From NCBI RefSeq assembly GCF_001458775.1, contig NZ_CZPZ01000003.1, positions 1-64,000 on the forward strand: DNA of 64,000 nt, read 5' to 3'. The notes beneath the pieces were generated by a model. The model was not told the DNA's origin, made no database searches, and was given only the letters and a program-made list of their open reading frames with translations. Both the position numbers and the translations under genes were made by a program. How positions within the stretch are numbered: the first letter of the stretch is position 1; each line of letters opens with the position of its first letter. Below, one piece after another: positions 9,211-19,027 of this stretch. The DNA comes from Candidatus Nitrospira nitrificans. Its GTDB lineage: Bacteria; Nitrospirota; Nitrospiria; Nitrospirales; Nitrospiraceae.

Positions 9211-9576
9211 GTGTCGAAAGATAGTGTGCTCCGGCCTGTGGTTTGGATGGGCGATAGCAAGAAGCAATTGAAAAAGATGCCGGAAGACGTACAAAAACAA
9301 ATGGGCGGCGAGCTGTATCTGGCTCAGCGAGGCGAAGATCCGCCGCACAGCAAGATGTTAACGGGACTAGGCAGCGGCGTATTTGAAATCAGGGATGATT
9401 TCGACAGCAACACGTATCGGCTGGTGTACGCCGTCCAGATCGGCAAGCGGCTCTATGTGCTGCATGCGTTTCAGAAGAAGAGCAAAAAGGGCATCGCGAC
9501 ACCCCCGAGAGACGTGGAGTTGATTACGCGGCGATATAAGGAAGCAGTCGTCATGGAAAAGGAGTGGCAGTCATGA
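9211..9576 (+). CDS. higB: HigB-type toxin (Gp49-like, DUF891)
   Basis: A 121-aa protein, probably an mRNA interferase of the RelE/HigB superfamily that cleaves mRNA on the ribosome when its antitoxin is lost. GTG 9211 is chosen: AAGGAG sits 8 nt upstream and the promoter would start transcripts after the alternative TTG at 9154. Family features visible are KKQLKKMPEDVQKQMGGEL near the start, the beta-strand TYRLVYAVQIGKRLYVLHAF, and KKSKKGIATPPRDVELITRR at the end. The stop overlaps the antitoxin ATG (ATGA), so translation is coupled. Toxin-first order is typical of higBA. The pair sits in the tRNA-Arg island and may be why its remains persist. Confidence 0.85.
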   Translation: MSKDSVLRPVVWMGDSKKQLKKMPEDVQKQMGGELYLAQRGEDPPHSKMLTGLGSGVFEIRDDFDSNTYRLVYAVQIGKRLYVLHAFQKKSKKGIATPPRDVELITRRYKEAVVMEKEWQS

Positions 9577-9905
9577 AGAAAAAGAACACCAGCAACTATG
9601 AAGTCAGTTCCGGGAATGTCTTTGCGGATTTAGGCTTGAAGGACTCCGAGAGCCTGCTCATGCGGGCTGAGCTAGGCCATCAAATCTTCAAAATCCTCAA
9701 AAGCCGAGGACTTAAGAAACAAAAAGACGTGCAGGATGTGCTGGATATTGGACAGACGGAGGTCTCCCACCTGATGAATGCGCGGTATTACCGGTTTTCC
9801 GAAGCCCGGTTGATGGCATTCTTGAACAAGCTGGACCGCAAAGTGACGGTGCAGGTCTCACGACGCCGGAAAAATGAACCGCTCCAAGAAGTGGTCCTTG
9901 CGTAA
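9573..9905 (+). CDS. higA: HigA-type antitoxin, XRE helix-turn-helix
   Basis: A 110-aa DNA-binding antitoxin. ATG 9573 overlaps the toxin stop, and GGAG at 9560-9563 provides the ribosome site; a GTG nine bases upstream is less likely. Residues about 45-95 form the XRE-type helix-turn-helix (KKQKDVQDVLDIGQTEVSHL, followed by MNARYYRFSEARLMAFLNKL). The fold with the ending DRKVTVQVSRRR is that of the HTH_37/HigA2 group. It should neutralise the toxin by direct binding and repress the operon promoter at 9154-9182. Confidence 0.85.
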   Translation: MKKKNTSNYEVSSGNVFADLGLKDSESLLMRAELGHQIFKILKSRGLKKQKDVQDVLDIGQTEVSHLMNARYYRFSEARLMAFLNKLDRKVTVQVSRRRKNEPLQEVVLA

Positions 9906-9997
9906 GCCGGACTTTGCCTGGCCCAGAGCAACCACGACAGGGACGCTAAACCGAGCACGTACCGGTAGTGAAGGAGGCCTCGTGAGAATCGTTACCT

Positions 9998-10204
9998 ATG
10001 GTACTCGGGGTCACTTCTGCCTTCCTCAATAACCGCCTTCCTACGGTCAGGATCAACGATCTCCTAACACTGAAGCAGTATATCGGTCCAGAAGAACAGC
10101 GTGCGTTCTGAGTGCTTGATCTCTTACATGAGCCAGTCTTTCTCAATATTCTAGGTACCAACCCTACATATTACCGGCGTGTTATCACCACAGCAAAATT
10201 TTGA
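9998..10204 (+). pseudogene. Possible decayed gene fragment in island
   Basis: From ATG 9998 a frame reads MVLGVTSAFLNNRLPTVRIN, continues to a single in-frame TGA at 10109-10111, then resumes as VLDLLHEPVFLNILGTNPTY to a stop at 10202. The residue choice is protein-like on both sides of the stop, which suggests a gene with a nonsense mutation. No family is recognised and no ribosome site is near the ATG. It may be a chance open stretch. Confidence 0.25.
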
Positions 10205-10317
10205 CCTATTTCCCCTGAACTGGATTGAACCAAACTGAACTCTCAAAATAGCTAAACGCCGCTCCTGGAGCATCGTTTCAGAGTTTTCACAAGGAGATAA
10301 GGGGAGGGCTCGGAACG

Positions 10318-10359
10318 GCTTAGAAGGCTGATGCTCTATCCGACTGAGCTACGGGCGCA
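10318..10359. repeat. Attachment-type direct repeat, copy 2 (partial tRNA-Arg)
   Basis: Identical over 42 bp to 8193-8234: the 5' half of the tRNA-Arg without the T arm and acceptor 3' strand, so it is not a functional tRNA. It marks the far end of the island. Confidence 0.8.
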
Positions 10360-11165
10360 TTTTTCAAAGTGCCGGCAGCTAGTCTGAAGTGGAAGGCCGG
10401 CCGACGTCAAGTGGAGCGGCAACGGCAGTGAGTTCCCTGTCGTTACGTCCGTGTCCACGCCATGTCTCAACTATGAATGATTCGATCACGTCCCCCATCT
10501 TGAGGTGAATCGAATTGGATTCAGGGTGTATCGCTTTAGGTTCATCACCAACCTTCCCCCGTATCTCATTCGCATCTCATCGCGAGAAATCTTCTATTCA
10601 AAGAAACTGCTGTATTATCGAGGCAGTCCAACTGTTTTACGTATTTTTGTTGAGTTGTCTATTCCCTAATCCGATCAGTGGCTCGTCTATTGCTGGAGCG
10701 AGGCACGTGTAGGGCCTGGATGGATCACGGCCCAGGCACAGTTGAATCAGCCGGTTGCCGACCCGTTTCTCTCTGACCGCCTCCACCGGGGGGACAGTCA
10801 CTTCAGGGCTCGATACGCATGGGGACATGAAAACCGGACTATTGGAGTTATCATTTTTCAAGAAAACTATTTCTCTCCGGAGAACACCTGTGAGGAGTAA
10901 AACGGATTCGCTGTAACGAATGTGGAAGACGAGAACTACAGGATGCCCGGAAAAATTTTCAGGGGTGATGTGGGGAGCAGGGCGATGAAGGGACGAGGAA
11001 TCACCTTAAAGGGTTATTGTGCAAAATACGTAACAGGAATAGTTAGGCGGCCAAGAACGGAATGCCATACCCTGGTGCGGACCTTTTGTGAACGATGCAT
11101 ATCCGGTTGTGACTGTGAAGAGTACTCGGACGATTCATTCCAGGGTCAGGAGGAGAACTGCCCCC

Positions 11166-13853
11166 ATGCGCCAGTTTCATCAATCTAGCCGAAGCCTATG
11201 GTGTGTCTTTACGATCTCCATCGTAGCGATGCACTTCGCATGGGTTTATGCGGATGCATCAGCTCAGACTGCTCCCATTACCTCCTCTGGCCTACACACA
11301 CAGATCAGTGCTCCGATACAAGTGGATGGCCAGACGCAATACAACATTACAGGCGGAACCAGACCGGGAGGAGGAGTGAATCTGTTTCATAGCTTCGGCG
11401 AGTTCGGAGTTCCCGATAACAACATTGCAAATTTTCGCAACGATTCCCCTGGGCTTCAGACAGTCAACATCCTCGGGCGTATCACAGGCGGCAGTGAATC
11501 ACATATTTTTGGAGCCATTCGAACCAGTGAGTTCGGGAGCGTCAATCTCTTTCTCATGAACCCGGCGGGATTTTTGTTCGGCCCGAACGCCACGGTCAAC
11601 GTCGGCGGAATGGTGAGCTTCACCAGCGCCGACTATCTCAAGCTCGGGGACGGGAAACGATTCAACGCAATCACCAACATGACCGCCGACGCGCTGCTGT
11701 CTGCATCTCCGGTGGCGGCGTTTGGATTTTTGGGCTCCAATCCTGGCGCGATCGTCGTTCAAGGCAGCGAGTTCAATGGAGCGAGCATCTCGCTGGTCGG
11801 AGGAACTATCACGATCGAATCCGGCACGCCGAGCAGCGGCACGGCTCAACAAGCACAACTCTCCGCACCGAACGGCGTCATTCAGTTGGCCGCCGCAGCA
11901 TCTCCGGGAGAATTCGACGCTCAACACATAGGCGGGACCTCATTTACCTCCTTCGGTACCGTCTCCCTCGCCCCAAACTCAACCATCAACGTCAACGGCG
12001 CGAATACGGTTTCGATCAGAGGAGGCCAATTCGTCCTGACCGTCAACGATGCGATCCTCAACACCGCTGAAAGCACAGGAGCGCTGAATTCGATTTCGCT
12101 AAGCCCAAACAGCGCGATCGTCTCCTCACACAACAGGAGCGGGGCCGGCGCTGACATACAGATCGCAGCAGGAACGCTGCTGATTAAGGGGGCACAGGTA
12201 ACTACCCAAACCACCGACGAAGGTAACGCAGGCAGCATTCGCATCGATGCAGACCTGGTGGATATCATTGAGGGCAGCACTCTCAGCACCCTGAGCGAAG
12301 GCAAGGGGCGGGCTGGGAATATCTTACTCAATGCAACAGACTCGATCGATTTGACCACGTCTTCCATTAACAGCGACGCTGCGTCTTTCTCCATCTTACC
12401 TGAAGCCGCAGGTGACGGCGGCCTGATTCACTTAAAGGCGCCACGGATCAATATTCGCGAATCGCTCTTGAGCACCTCGACACTTGGCGCCGGGAATGCA
12501 GGCACCATTCTGTTGGAGACCCAGCGACTCAACGTCGGAGTCGACGCAGACATTTCTACGTTTACACAAGGCCCAGGCAACGGAGGGAAGATTACCATCC
12601 AGGGTCTCGGCGGAGAGGGAAGTCGTGCAAACGATGTGGCAATTACAGGAAGCGTACTCAGGAGCCGTACGAGCAATGCGGGGGCCGCAGGAGAAATAAG
12701 GATCGCTGCGGACAGGCTGATGATCTCGGATAACAGTCAAATCAATGCCAACTCCGAGACAGGCAGCGGCGCGGGCGGAAACATCCATATCAATGCCGAC
12801 TCCATTACACTCCAAAATGGAGGTACAGTTTCGGCCACGACCTCTGGCACGACGCCATCAGCCTCCGGCGGGACCATCTCGGTTGAAACAAACCATTTGC
12901 ACCTTAGAACCGGTGCAAAAATAACCACTGAAACGACCGGCGCGGGCGAGGCGGGCAAGATTCTGATTGGAAAGATAAACCCAGCTCAGCTGGTCCTCAT
13001 CGATGACAGTGCGATATCCAGTAACACAACAGGCGCCGGAACTGGCGGAGAAGTTTCCATCGCAGCTGCTTCTGTGGCTCTTTCCAATGGCGCTGCCATC
13101 ACGGCGAACAGCAACGGCGCGGCAAATGCCGGCAATATCAATGTCGTCGCGACCGCCGGCCTCGCCATGCAAAACAGCTCGATCACGACACTCGTGCATC
13201 CGAACAACAACGGCAATAACGCCGGTGGCGGAGACATCAAAATAACGACCTCTCCTAACGCGACGGTTTATCTCCGGGACAACAGCACGATTAGCGCGTC
13301 GGTTGCCGACGGACCCGGCGGCGGCGGGAATGTGACGATCGACCCCCAATATGTCATCTTGCAAGGCAGCCGGATTCTGGCTCAAACCGACCAGGGCACA
13401 GGCGGTAACATTACAATCATTGCCAATATGTTTCAGAAGGATGCCACTAGTATCGTGAATGCGGATTCCAGAACTGGGGTGAACGGCACCGTGACGATCC
13501 AAGCGCCATATGCTCCAGGCAGCGGCAAAATTCAGCCGCTTGGCTACCGACCTCTACAAGCGGGGTCACTCCTCAATCAGCGCTGCGCAGCACTGGCCGG
13601 AGGCGAGTTCAGCAGTTTCACCCTGGCAGGTCGGGATAGTCTACCTGTAGAACCAGGTGGCTGGCTCTCAAGCCCATCGGCGCTCGCCATATCGCAATCC
13701 CATGGCGACACGATACCCAACATAGGCTCGCAAGCGAACCCCTATGAACTGCGGGGAGAGCGTTTTCTTCTGTCGTTGCGCCAAATTGTACCGCCTGGTT
13801 TCTTGTTGCGAGCTTATGCCGTGGGGTCGTCGTCGGAGGGTTGCCGCTCATGA
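11166..13853 (+). CDS. Two-partner secretion exoprotein (TpsA, haemagglutinin-type)
   Basis: An 895-aa large exoprotein. The start at 11166 follows AGGAGGAG with a cleavable signal peptide ending near ASAQ (residue 34). Residues about 35-270 form the TPS (filamentous haemagglutinin N-terminal) domain, with the hallmark NPAGFLFGPNATVNVGGM at 132-149 and the upstream VNLFHSFGEF/FRNDSPGLQTVN pattern seen in cyanobacterial and Nitrospira members. The rest is a repetitive beta-helix (SNTTGAGTGGEVSIAAASVAL-like turns, GNAGSI, GAGGNIHI). It should be exported by the TpsB-type barrel encoded at 14842-16642 and act as an adhesin or surface layer. The C-terminal 100 residues (CAALAGGEFSSF, VPPGFLLRAY) are non-repetitive and typical of this subgroup. 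No toxin domain is visible. Confidence 0.88.
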   Translation: MRQFHQSSRSLWCVFTISIVAMHFAWVYADASAQTAPITSSGLHTQISAPIQVDGQTQYNITGGTRPGGGVNLFHSFGEFGVPDNNIANFRNDSPGLQTVNILGRITGGSESHIFGAIRTSEFGSVNLFLMNPAGFLFGPNATVNVGGMVSFTSADYLKLGDGKRFNAITNMTADALLSASPVAAFGFLGSNPGAIVVQGSEFNGASISLVGGTITIESGTPSSGTAQQAQLSAPNGVIQLAAAASPGEFDAQHIGGTSFTSFGTVSLAPNSTINVNGANTVSIRGGQFVLTVNDAILNTAESTGALNSISLSPNSAIVSSHNRSGAGADIQIAAGTLLIKGAQVTTQTTDEGNAGSIRIDADLVDIIEGSTLSTLSEGKGRAGNILLNATDSIDLTTSSINSDAASFSILPEAAGDGGLIHLKAPRINIRESLLSTSTLGAGNAGTILLETQRLNVGVDADISTFTQGPGNGGKITIQGLGGEGSRANDVAITGSVLRSRTSNAGAAGEIRIAADRLMISDNSQINANSETGSGAGGNIHINADSITLQNGGTVSATTSGTTPSASGGTISVETNHLHLRTGAKITTETTGAGEAGKILIGKINPAQLVLIDDSAISSNTTGAGTGGEVSIAAASVALSNGAAITANSNGAANAGNINVVATAGLAMQNSSITTLVHPNNNGNNAGGGDIKITTSPNATVYLRDNSTISASVADGPGGGGNVTIDPQYVILQGSRILAQTDQGTGGNITIIANMFQKDATSIVNADSRTGVNGTVTIQAPYAPGSGKIQPLGYRPLQAGSLLNQRCAALAGGEFSSFTLAGRDSLPVEPGGWLSSPSALAISQSHGDTIPNIGSQANPYELRGERFLLSLRQIVPPGFLLRAYAVGSSSEGCRS

Positions 13854-13956
13854 TCCACTGGATGAATTCACCGTCCTGCTGACAAGGATGAAAGGGGATC
13901 TACTGTTTGCGTGTCGGTAAGCAAAACCATATGTCCAACAGCAAAGGAGGAATCAT

Positions 13957-14274
13957 ATGCCACTTCCAAAAGTTACCACGCCCGCCCTAGGATCAATACA
14001 CCGCCATGGAAATCCAGCCCAAAGGATTTTCTATTGGAATGCAGGAAGCCCTCAGGTTGTTCCTACCCATTGGCGTTTAAAGGTAGGAGGAACACCGGGT
14101 TCCGGGAACTACTATACGGGAATAGTTCCGGAGCCTGCCCATCAAGCAACGGTTATATTCAATCAGAACCCACCGACTGGGAAAAAAGTCTATGCGTTAG
14201 TCGAGTGGTCAACAAACGGCGGCGCTACCTTTCCCAATCAAGGAGACATAATAAGTTTTACCTGCAACCCCTAA
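13957..14274 (+). CDS. Small beta-sandwich-like protein in exoprotein locus
   Basis: A 105-aa protein with a strong AAAGGAGG site ahead of ATG 13957. There is no signal peptide. The core FYWNAGSPQVVPTHWRLKVG, then GNYYTGIVP, ATVIFNQ and KKVYALVEWSTNGG resembles the single-domain beta-sandwich found repeated in some surface proteins (pattern F-W-x-L-x-V-G, then a phrase like DGRTLYVRLWS). The next gene looks like a second copy of the same fold. Both sit between the exoprotein and its transporter genes, so they may serve as accessories or cargo. No catalytic residues are seen. Confidence 0.6.
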   Translation: MPLPKVTTPALGSIHRHGNPAQRIFYWNAGSPQVVPTHWRLKVGGTPGSGNYYTGIVPEPAHQATVIFNQNPPTGKKVYALVEWSTNGGATFPNQGDIISFTCNP

Positions 14275-14347
14275 TATAAAAACCACGTTATGACTTCTTC
14301 GGTTACCTGAAGCAAAGTCATTATGGATGAATCAAGGAGAACGAGTC

Positions 14348-14713
14348 ATGGTCAACCATGAAAATCCTAAAGATGACATTAGATTCATCGAGCCGCTAGG
14401 ACCGCAAATGTTTTCTCGCCCATTCAGCATCGCATGGGAAAGTAGGTCGAGCCTCACCATCGCCGAATCGATGCTCCTCGTAGGCACCTCAGATGATGAT
14501 TGGGACGTCATGTGTGCATACACGGGCACGAGAAACCGCTGTGCCATTGATATCTCTGATATGAATCCTCAGCCACAACGAATATTTGTACGGCTACGTT
14601 ACGCCATATATGACCCAGATCATCATAATGCGACTGAGAAGGGCGGTGAAAACAAGTGGTACATAACTCTTACGCCATTGGAAATAAACAATAAGGAACA
14701 TGGTGCGGAATGA
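14348..14713 (+). CDS. Small beta-sandwich-like protein, second in locus
   Basis: A 121-aa protein. ATG 14348 has AAGGAG 8 nt upstream, better than the ATG 21 nt earlier. Strand pattern FSIAWESRSS, ESMLLVGTSDDDWDVMCAYTG, RCAIDIS, QRIFVRLRYAIYD parallels the preceding protein (core W, LxVG, then a VRL strand), so the two are probably distant paralogues. There is no signal peptide or membrane helix. Function is not known. The conserved order between the exoprotein and its transporter argues for a shared role. Confidence 0.6.
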   Translation: MVNHENPKDDIRFIEPLGPQMFSRPFSIAWESRSSLTIAESMLLVGTSDDDWDVMCAYTGTRNRCAIDISDMNPQPQRIFVRLRYAIYDPDHHNATEKGGENKWYITLTPLEINNKEHGAE

Positions 14714-14841
14714 TGCACGACGTCTGTTCGTGTAACTTCTGCCCGTGCTTCTCTTAATAGTATCGATAATGGTTTCTGAGTGAAAGTTCCAGAAAGCTTG
14801 GATCGAGAAGTCGGCAAGCCATCCCTAAAGGATCGTGAATC

Positions 14842-16642
14842 GTGACGGCAGGCGCTCGAAATTCAGCGCCTGCCTCGTTTGCTCACTTTGTTCATCAATA
14901 CTTCCTGTGCCTCCTTATCGGGCTCGCCATGATCAGCACGTTGTTAGACGCCTCCGTCTTTGCTCAAACGGCGATTGATCCGACGGGACGGTCCGGCCAA
15001 CCGCCTGGACCATTGAAAGAGGAATTTCAACGCGCCCAGCCCTCTCCGCGTCCGGTTCTCCCCCCCCTCCCCCCGGCTCCTCCCGAGGAAGACATGCGGA
15101 AAGAGCTCGGTGTGTTGCAGGTTTTCGTTCGCGAGGTGCGTGTAATCGGTAACACGGCCTTCTCAAACATTGAGATTGATGAGGTAACTGCCCCATTCAA
15201 GAATCGGACGGTGATGACCGAGGATCTCGAGCGGCTTCGGCTGGCCCTCACGCTGCTGTACATCAATAGGGGATATCTGACCTCCGGCGCGATTATCCCC
15301 GACCAGGACGTGATCGACGGGGGTCGTGACGGTTCAAATCATCGAGGGGAAGCTGACAAGGATCAATATTGAGGGGAACCGCTGGTTTAGCTCATCGTTC
15401 TTGAGCGATCGGCTGTCGCTGGGCAGCCGCACACCGGTGTTGCTCGCTCCGCTTCAAGAACAGCTGCAACTGTTGCAACAAGATCGCAGGATTGAACGCA
15501 TCAATGCCGAGCTGCGGCCGGATGAGCAACGCGGCCAAAGCGTGCTGAACGTGCGCGTGACCGACAAGAATCCGTTTCACGCCACGCTTGAGGTCAATAA
15601 CTACCAAACGCCTCTGGTCGGGGAAATCCGCGGAATGGGCACACTCGTCCATGACAACCTGACCGGTCGAGGAGATCCGCTCAGCGTCAGTTATGGCCAC
15701 TCGAGCGGAGGCTTCCCGATTATCGACGTTTCGTATGCCTTCCCCTTGAATCGATACGGGACCACCTTTTCTCCGCACTATCGGCGATACGACTTCAAAC
15801 TGGTCGAGCAACCCTTCGAACCGCTCGATCTCAATACCAACACGGAAATCATCGGGATGACGCTCCGACAACCGATCTATCGGACCATTACAGACGAGGT
15901 GGCCCTCTCGCTCATCGGTGAGCATCTGTTTACCCAGAGTTTTATCTTTGCAAATGTTCCGTTCAGCACATTCCCTGGCTTTCAGAACGGCGCGGCCACC
16001 GTCTCCGCGCTCAGGTTTGTTCAGGAGTGGACTCACCGAACCATCGACACGGTCTTTGCCGTGCGTTCACGCTTCAGCATCGGGCTGAATGTCCTCGGTG
16101 CAACGATCAACGGTCCCCCCGACACGCCGGACGGACGTTTTTTTTCGTGGTTGGGACAGATCCAGGCCATCAAGCAATACGGCGAAAAGCTATTCGGGAT
16201 GCAACTTCTCGGACGCATGGATCTCCAACTCACCGATTCGCCGTTGTTTCCACTCGAGCAGATTTCGCTTGGCGGCCGGTATACCGTGCGGGGCTACCGA
16301 GAAGTGACGATTCTGCGCGACAATTCGTTCATCGTGTCCTTTGAGTCCCGATTTCCGTTGATCCGATGGAAGAACGGCGAGCCGATGGTGCAATTCGCCC
16401 CTTTCGTGGATGTGGCGCACGGATGGAGTCTCGGGGAAAACCGCCCTTCCGCCATCGCGCCTGCCACGAACTTCCCCGACACACTCGCCAGCGTGGGCGC
16501 CGGCCTCCGTTGGAACATTCTCCCACAGGGTCGAGCGGTCTTCGAGGTCTATTGGGGACAGAAGCTGCGCGGCGTTCCACGCATCGGACATACCGCTCAG
16601 GATCATGGAGTGCACGCGGGAATTGTGGTCAATCTTTTTTGA
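14842..16642 (+). pseudogene. TpsB-type (FhaC/ShlB) transporter, frameshifted
   Basis: Outer-membrane beta-barrel that would export the exoprotein. GTG 14842 follows AAAGGA; a signal peptide ends near VFAQ. A proline-rich linker (about residues 55-85) leads to POTRA domains (VREVRVIGNTAFSNIEIDEV, LTLLYINRGYLTSGAIIPDQD), then the barrel (DNLTGRGDPLSVSYGHSSGG to the final HAGIVVNLF). The reading frame breaks at a run of five G at 15319-15323. With four G the text would read DQDVIDGVVTVQIIEGKLT, joining both parts perfectly. Thus one extra G splits the gene into 176- and about 438-codon frames. It may be slippage-based phase variation, a true mutation or a consensus error. Confidence 0.85.
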
Positions 16643-16661
16643 TACGACGGTTACAGCAGAC

Positions 16662-19013
16662 ATGCCCAACGTACAATCTCGGCCGACATTCAATCAACCA
16701 CGCTACCTGTTCATCTTCTGCAGAACCTGCCTCTTTTTGTTGCTGAGCGCTCTCCTCTTCACCGTCACACGATCGGAATCGCATGAGGCCTCGTCGTCCA
16801 CCGACTCGGTGATGAAGGAAGGTGGGCGGTATTTTGAACGGGGAGCCTTGAGCGAGGCCTTGTCCCACTGGAAACAGGCTGCCGATCTGTATAAAAACGA
16901 GGGAAACAAACCGGCGCAGGTCGAAGCCCTTGTTCTTTCGGCTCAGGCATCAATGGGCTTGGGGCAATCGAAACAGGCGCTCCAGTCCTTGGAACTGGCG
17001 CTCTCACTCGCTCGGAAAAGCGATGATCCACTCGCGGAGGCCTCCGTGCTCGGGCAACTGGGGCGGACCTATTCGACGCTCCGGCAACTCCCTGAGGCCT
17101 CGGAATATCTCCAACAGGCCCTGACCTTGGCGAAACAGCGACAGGCTTCGCCGCTCCTTGCGACCATACTGAACGATCTTGGCATTCTTTTGGGGTTCAA
17201 GCGGCAGGATCGAGACGCGCTGGTCGCATTTCAGGAAAGCCTGACCCACGCGCACAATGCCGACCTTCACTTGCTTGCGGCGACAGCCCGGACGAACGCC
17301 GCGCGTGTCTTGTTGCGAGTCAACCAGCCGACCGACAGCCGCCTCGCCCTTGACGCAGCGCTCACTCAATTGCAGGACGTGATCCCCCCTTCCAGAAATA
17401 CAGCACTCGGGCTGATCGGCATCGCGTTGGCCTACCAGCGACTGATTCCTCACCTGCCGCAGGAGCGCGATCCTCTTGCGCTGAGAACCGCCGGCGCGCT
17501 CCAGGAAGCGGCCGCCATCGCCGAGCGACAAGGCGACAAGAGAACGCTGTCCTATGCTCTCGGGCATCTTGGCCGTCTCTACGAAACAGAATTTCGCATG
17601 GACGAAGCACTGCGGCTCACCAGACGGGCGATCTTCTCCGCGCAATCCGTGGATGCTCCGGAATCGCTCTATCGCTGGCAATGGCAATTGGGGCGCCAGC
17701 TGGCGGCAACCGGACAGCCGGATAAGGCCATCGATTCCTATCGGCAAGCGGCCTCGACACTTCACCCGATTCGCGTCGAGGTAACCAGAGCCTCGTTCGA
17801 AGATCCGACAGCCGACCAGGACAGCGTCAAACCGTTGTTCTTCGAACTGGCCGACCTGCTGCTGCAGCGGGCATCGCTCACTGGTGACAACCACGCGGTG
17901 GAGGACTCTCTCTTCGCCGCTCGCGATGCGATCGAAGCCTATAAAACGGCCGAGTTGCGAGACTACTTCAAGGATGATTGCGTCGACGCCGTGCGGTCCA
18001 AGCTTGCCCTGTTGGATCGGCTGTCATCGGACACCGCCGTCGTCTATCCCATCATGTTCAGTTCCCGGCTGGAACTGCTCATAAGCCTACCGACGGGACT
18101 CACGCGCATCGCTGTGCCCGTGACAGCCGATCGTCTGACTCTGGAAATCCGCGCGTTTCGTCGATTGGTGGAAAAACGCACCACCCGAGAATATCTGCCC
18201 CACGCCCGACAGTTGTACGATTGGCTTGTGCGGCCATTGGAGACGGACCTCTCTCGACTCGGGATCACGACATTGGTGTTCGTGCCGGACAGCGCTCTAC
18301 GGACGATTCCTTTGGCGGCGCTTCACGACGGCTCGTCCTTCCTGATCGATAAATTCGCCCTCGCGATGACCCCCGGCCTGACCTTGACCGATCCACGGCC
18401 GCTGAACCGCGATAAGTTGCGGTTCCTTGCCGCCGGCTTGACGAAGTCCGTGCAAGGATTCCCTCCCCTTCCCTACGTCGCCGAGGAGGTGGCTTCGATC
18501 GAGCAACTGTATAAAGGCGATCAACTCCTCAACAGCGACTTTCAAGCCACCAGGCTGGAAAAAGAATTGCGTGACGGACGGTATGGGGCCTTGCATATTG
18601 CGACACACGGTAAATTTTCCACCGACGCGAACGATTCGTTTCTCCTGACCTTCGACGGCAAGTTGACGATACAATCACTCGACCAATTGGTCGGTCTTTT
18701 TCGATTTCGGCAAGAGCCGTTGGAACTGTTGACCTTGAGCGCCTGTCAGACCGGGGTCGGCGACGATCGCGCGGCGCTCGGCCTGGCCGGCGTGGCCCTC
18801 AAGGCCGGCGCCCGCAGCGCGCTGGCCACTCTGTGGTTTATCAATGACGAAGCGGCGGCGGCATTGGTTTCCGAATTTTATCGCCAGCTGCGGAATCCGT
18901 CTCTATCCAAAGCCGTGGCACTCCAGCGCGCGCAAATGAAATTATTGAGCGACCGAGTGTACGAACACCCGGCCTACTGGTCGCCGTTTCTGTTGCTCAA
19001 TAATTGGCTGTGA
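16662..19013 (+). CDS. CHAT-domain protein with TPR repeats
   Basis: A 783-aa protein. ATG 16662 lies 20 nt after the transporter stop and gives an N-terminal hydrophobic helix (LFIFCRTCLFLLLSALLF, residues 16-33) that is either a signal peptide or an anchor; no strong ribosome site is present. Residues about 45-440 hold tetratricopeptide repeats (GALSEALSHWKQAADLY, QALQSLELALSLA, LPEASEYLQQALTLA). The C-terminal 270 residues form a CHAT domain, a caspase-like protease: His649 in ALHIATHGKF and Cys695 in LSACQTGVGD. CHAT/TPR genes beside TPS exoproteins are common in cyanobacteria. It may process or control the exoprotein, but the substrate is unproven. Confidence 0.9.
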   Translation: MPNVQSRPTFNQPRYLFIFCRTCLFLLLSALLFTVTRSESHEASSSTDSVMKEGGRYFERGALSEALSHWKQAADLYKNEGNKPAQVEALVLSAQASMGLGQSKQALQSLELALSLARKSDDPLAEASVLGQLGRTYSTLRQLPEASEYLQQALTLAKQRQASPLLATILNDLGILLGFKRQDRDALVAFQESLTHAHNADLHLLAATARTNAARVLLRVNQPTDSRLALDAALTQLQDVIPPSRNTALGLIGIALAYQRLIPHLPQERDPLALRTAGALQEAAAIAERQGDKRTLSYALGHLGRLYETEFRMDEALRLTRRAIFSAQSVDAPESLYRWQWQLGRQLAATGQPDKAIDSYRQAASTLHPIRVEVTRASFEDPTADQDSVKPLFFELADLLLQRASLTGDNHAVEDSLFAARDAIEAYKTAELRDYFKDDCVDAVRSKLALLDRLSSDTAVVYPIMFSSRLELLISLPTGLTRIAVPVTADRLTLEIRAFRRLVEKRTTREYLPHARQLYDWLVRPLETDLSRLGITTLVFVPDSALRTIPLAALHDGSSFLIDKFALAMTPGLTLTDPRPLNRDKLRFLAAGLTKSVQGFPPLPYVAEEVASIEQLYKGDQLLNSDFQATRLEKELRDGRYGALHIATHGKFSTDANDSFLLTFDGKLTIQSLDQLVGLFRFRQEPLELLTLSACQTGVGDDRAALGLAGVALKAGARSALATLWFINDEAAAALVSEFYRQLRNPSLSKAVALQRAQMKLLSDRVYEHPAYWSPFLLLNNWL

Positions 19014-19027
19014 GAAGGAGCGTCGCC

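Larger units (their letters stand above)
9906..11165. other. 1.26-kb region between island and exoprotein gene
   Basis: Holds the possible decayed fragment at 9998-10204 and the second tRNA-derived repeat at 10318-10359. After that about 800 bp contain no frame I would call a gene. A small palindrome ATTCG-N6-CGAAT lies at 10906-10921, about 250 bp before the exoprotein start, and could be an operator. The frame at 10922-11188 overlaps the exoprotein ribosome site and is not supported. Confidence 0.4.

Noticed and set aside
10922-11188. 88-codon frame before the exoprotein
   Set aside because: Overlaps the ribosome site and first codons of the exoprotein; no protein-like pattern and no own site.
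14842-16642. Two separate genes (176 and 438 codons) at the transporter
   Set aside because: Both parts belong to one TpsB family protein and join seamlessly if one G is removed.
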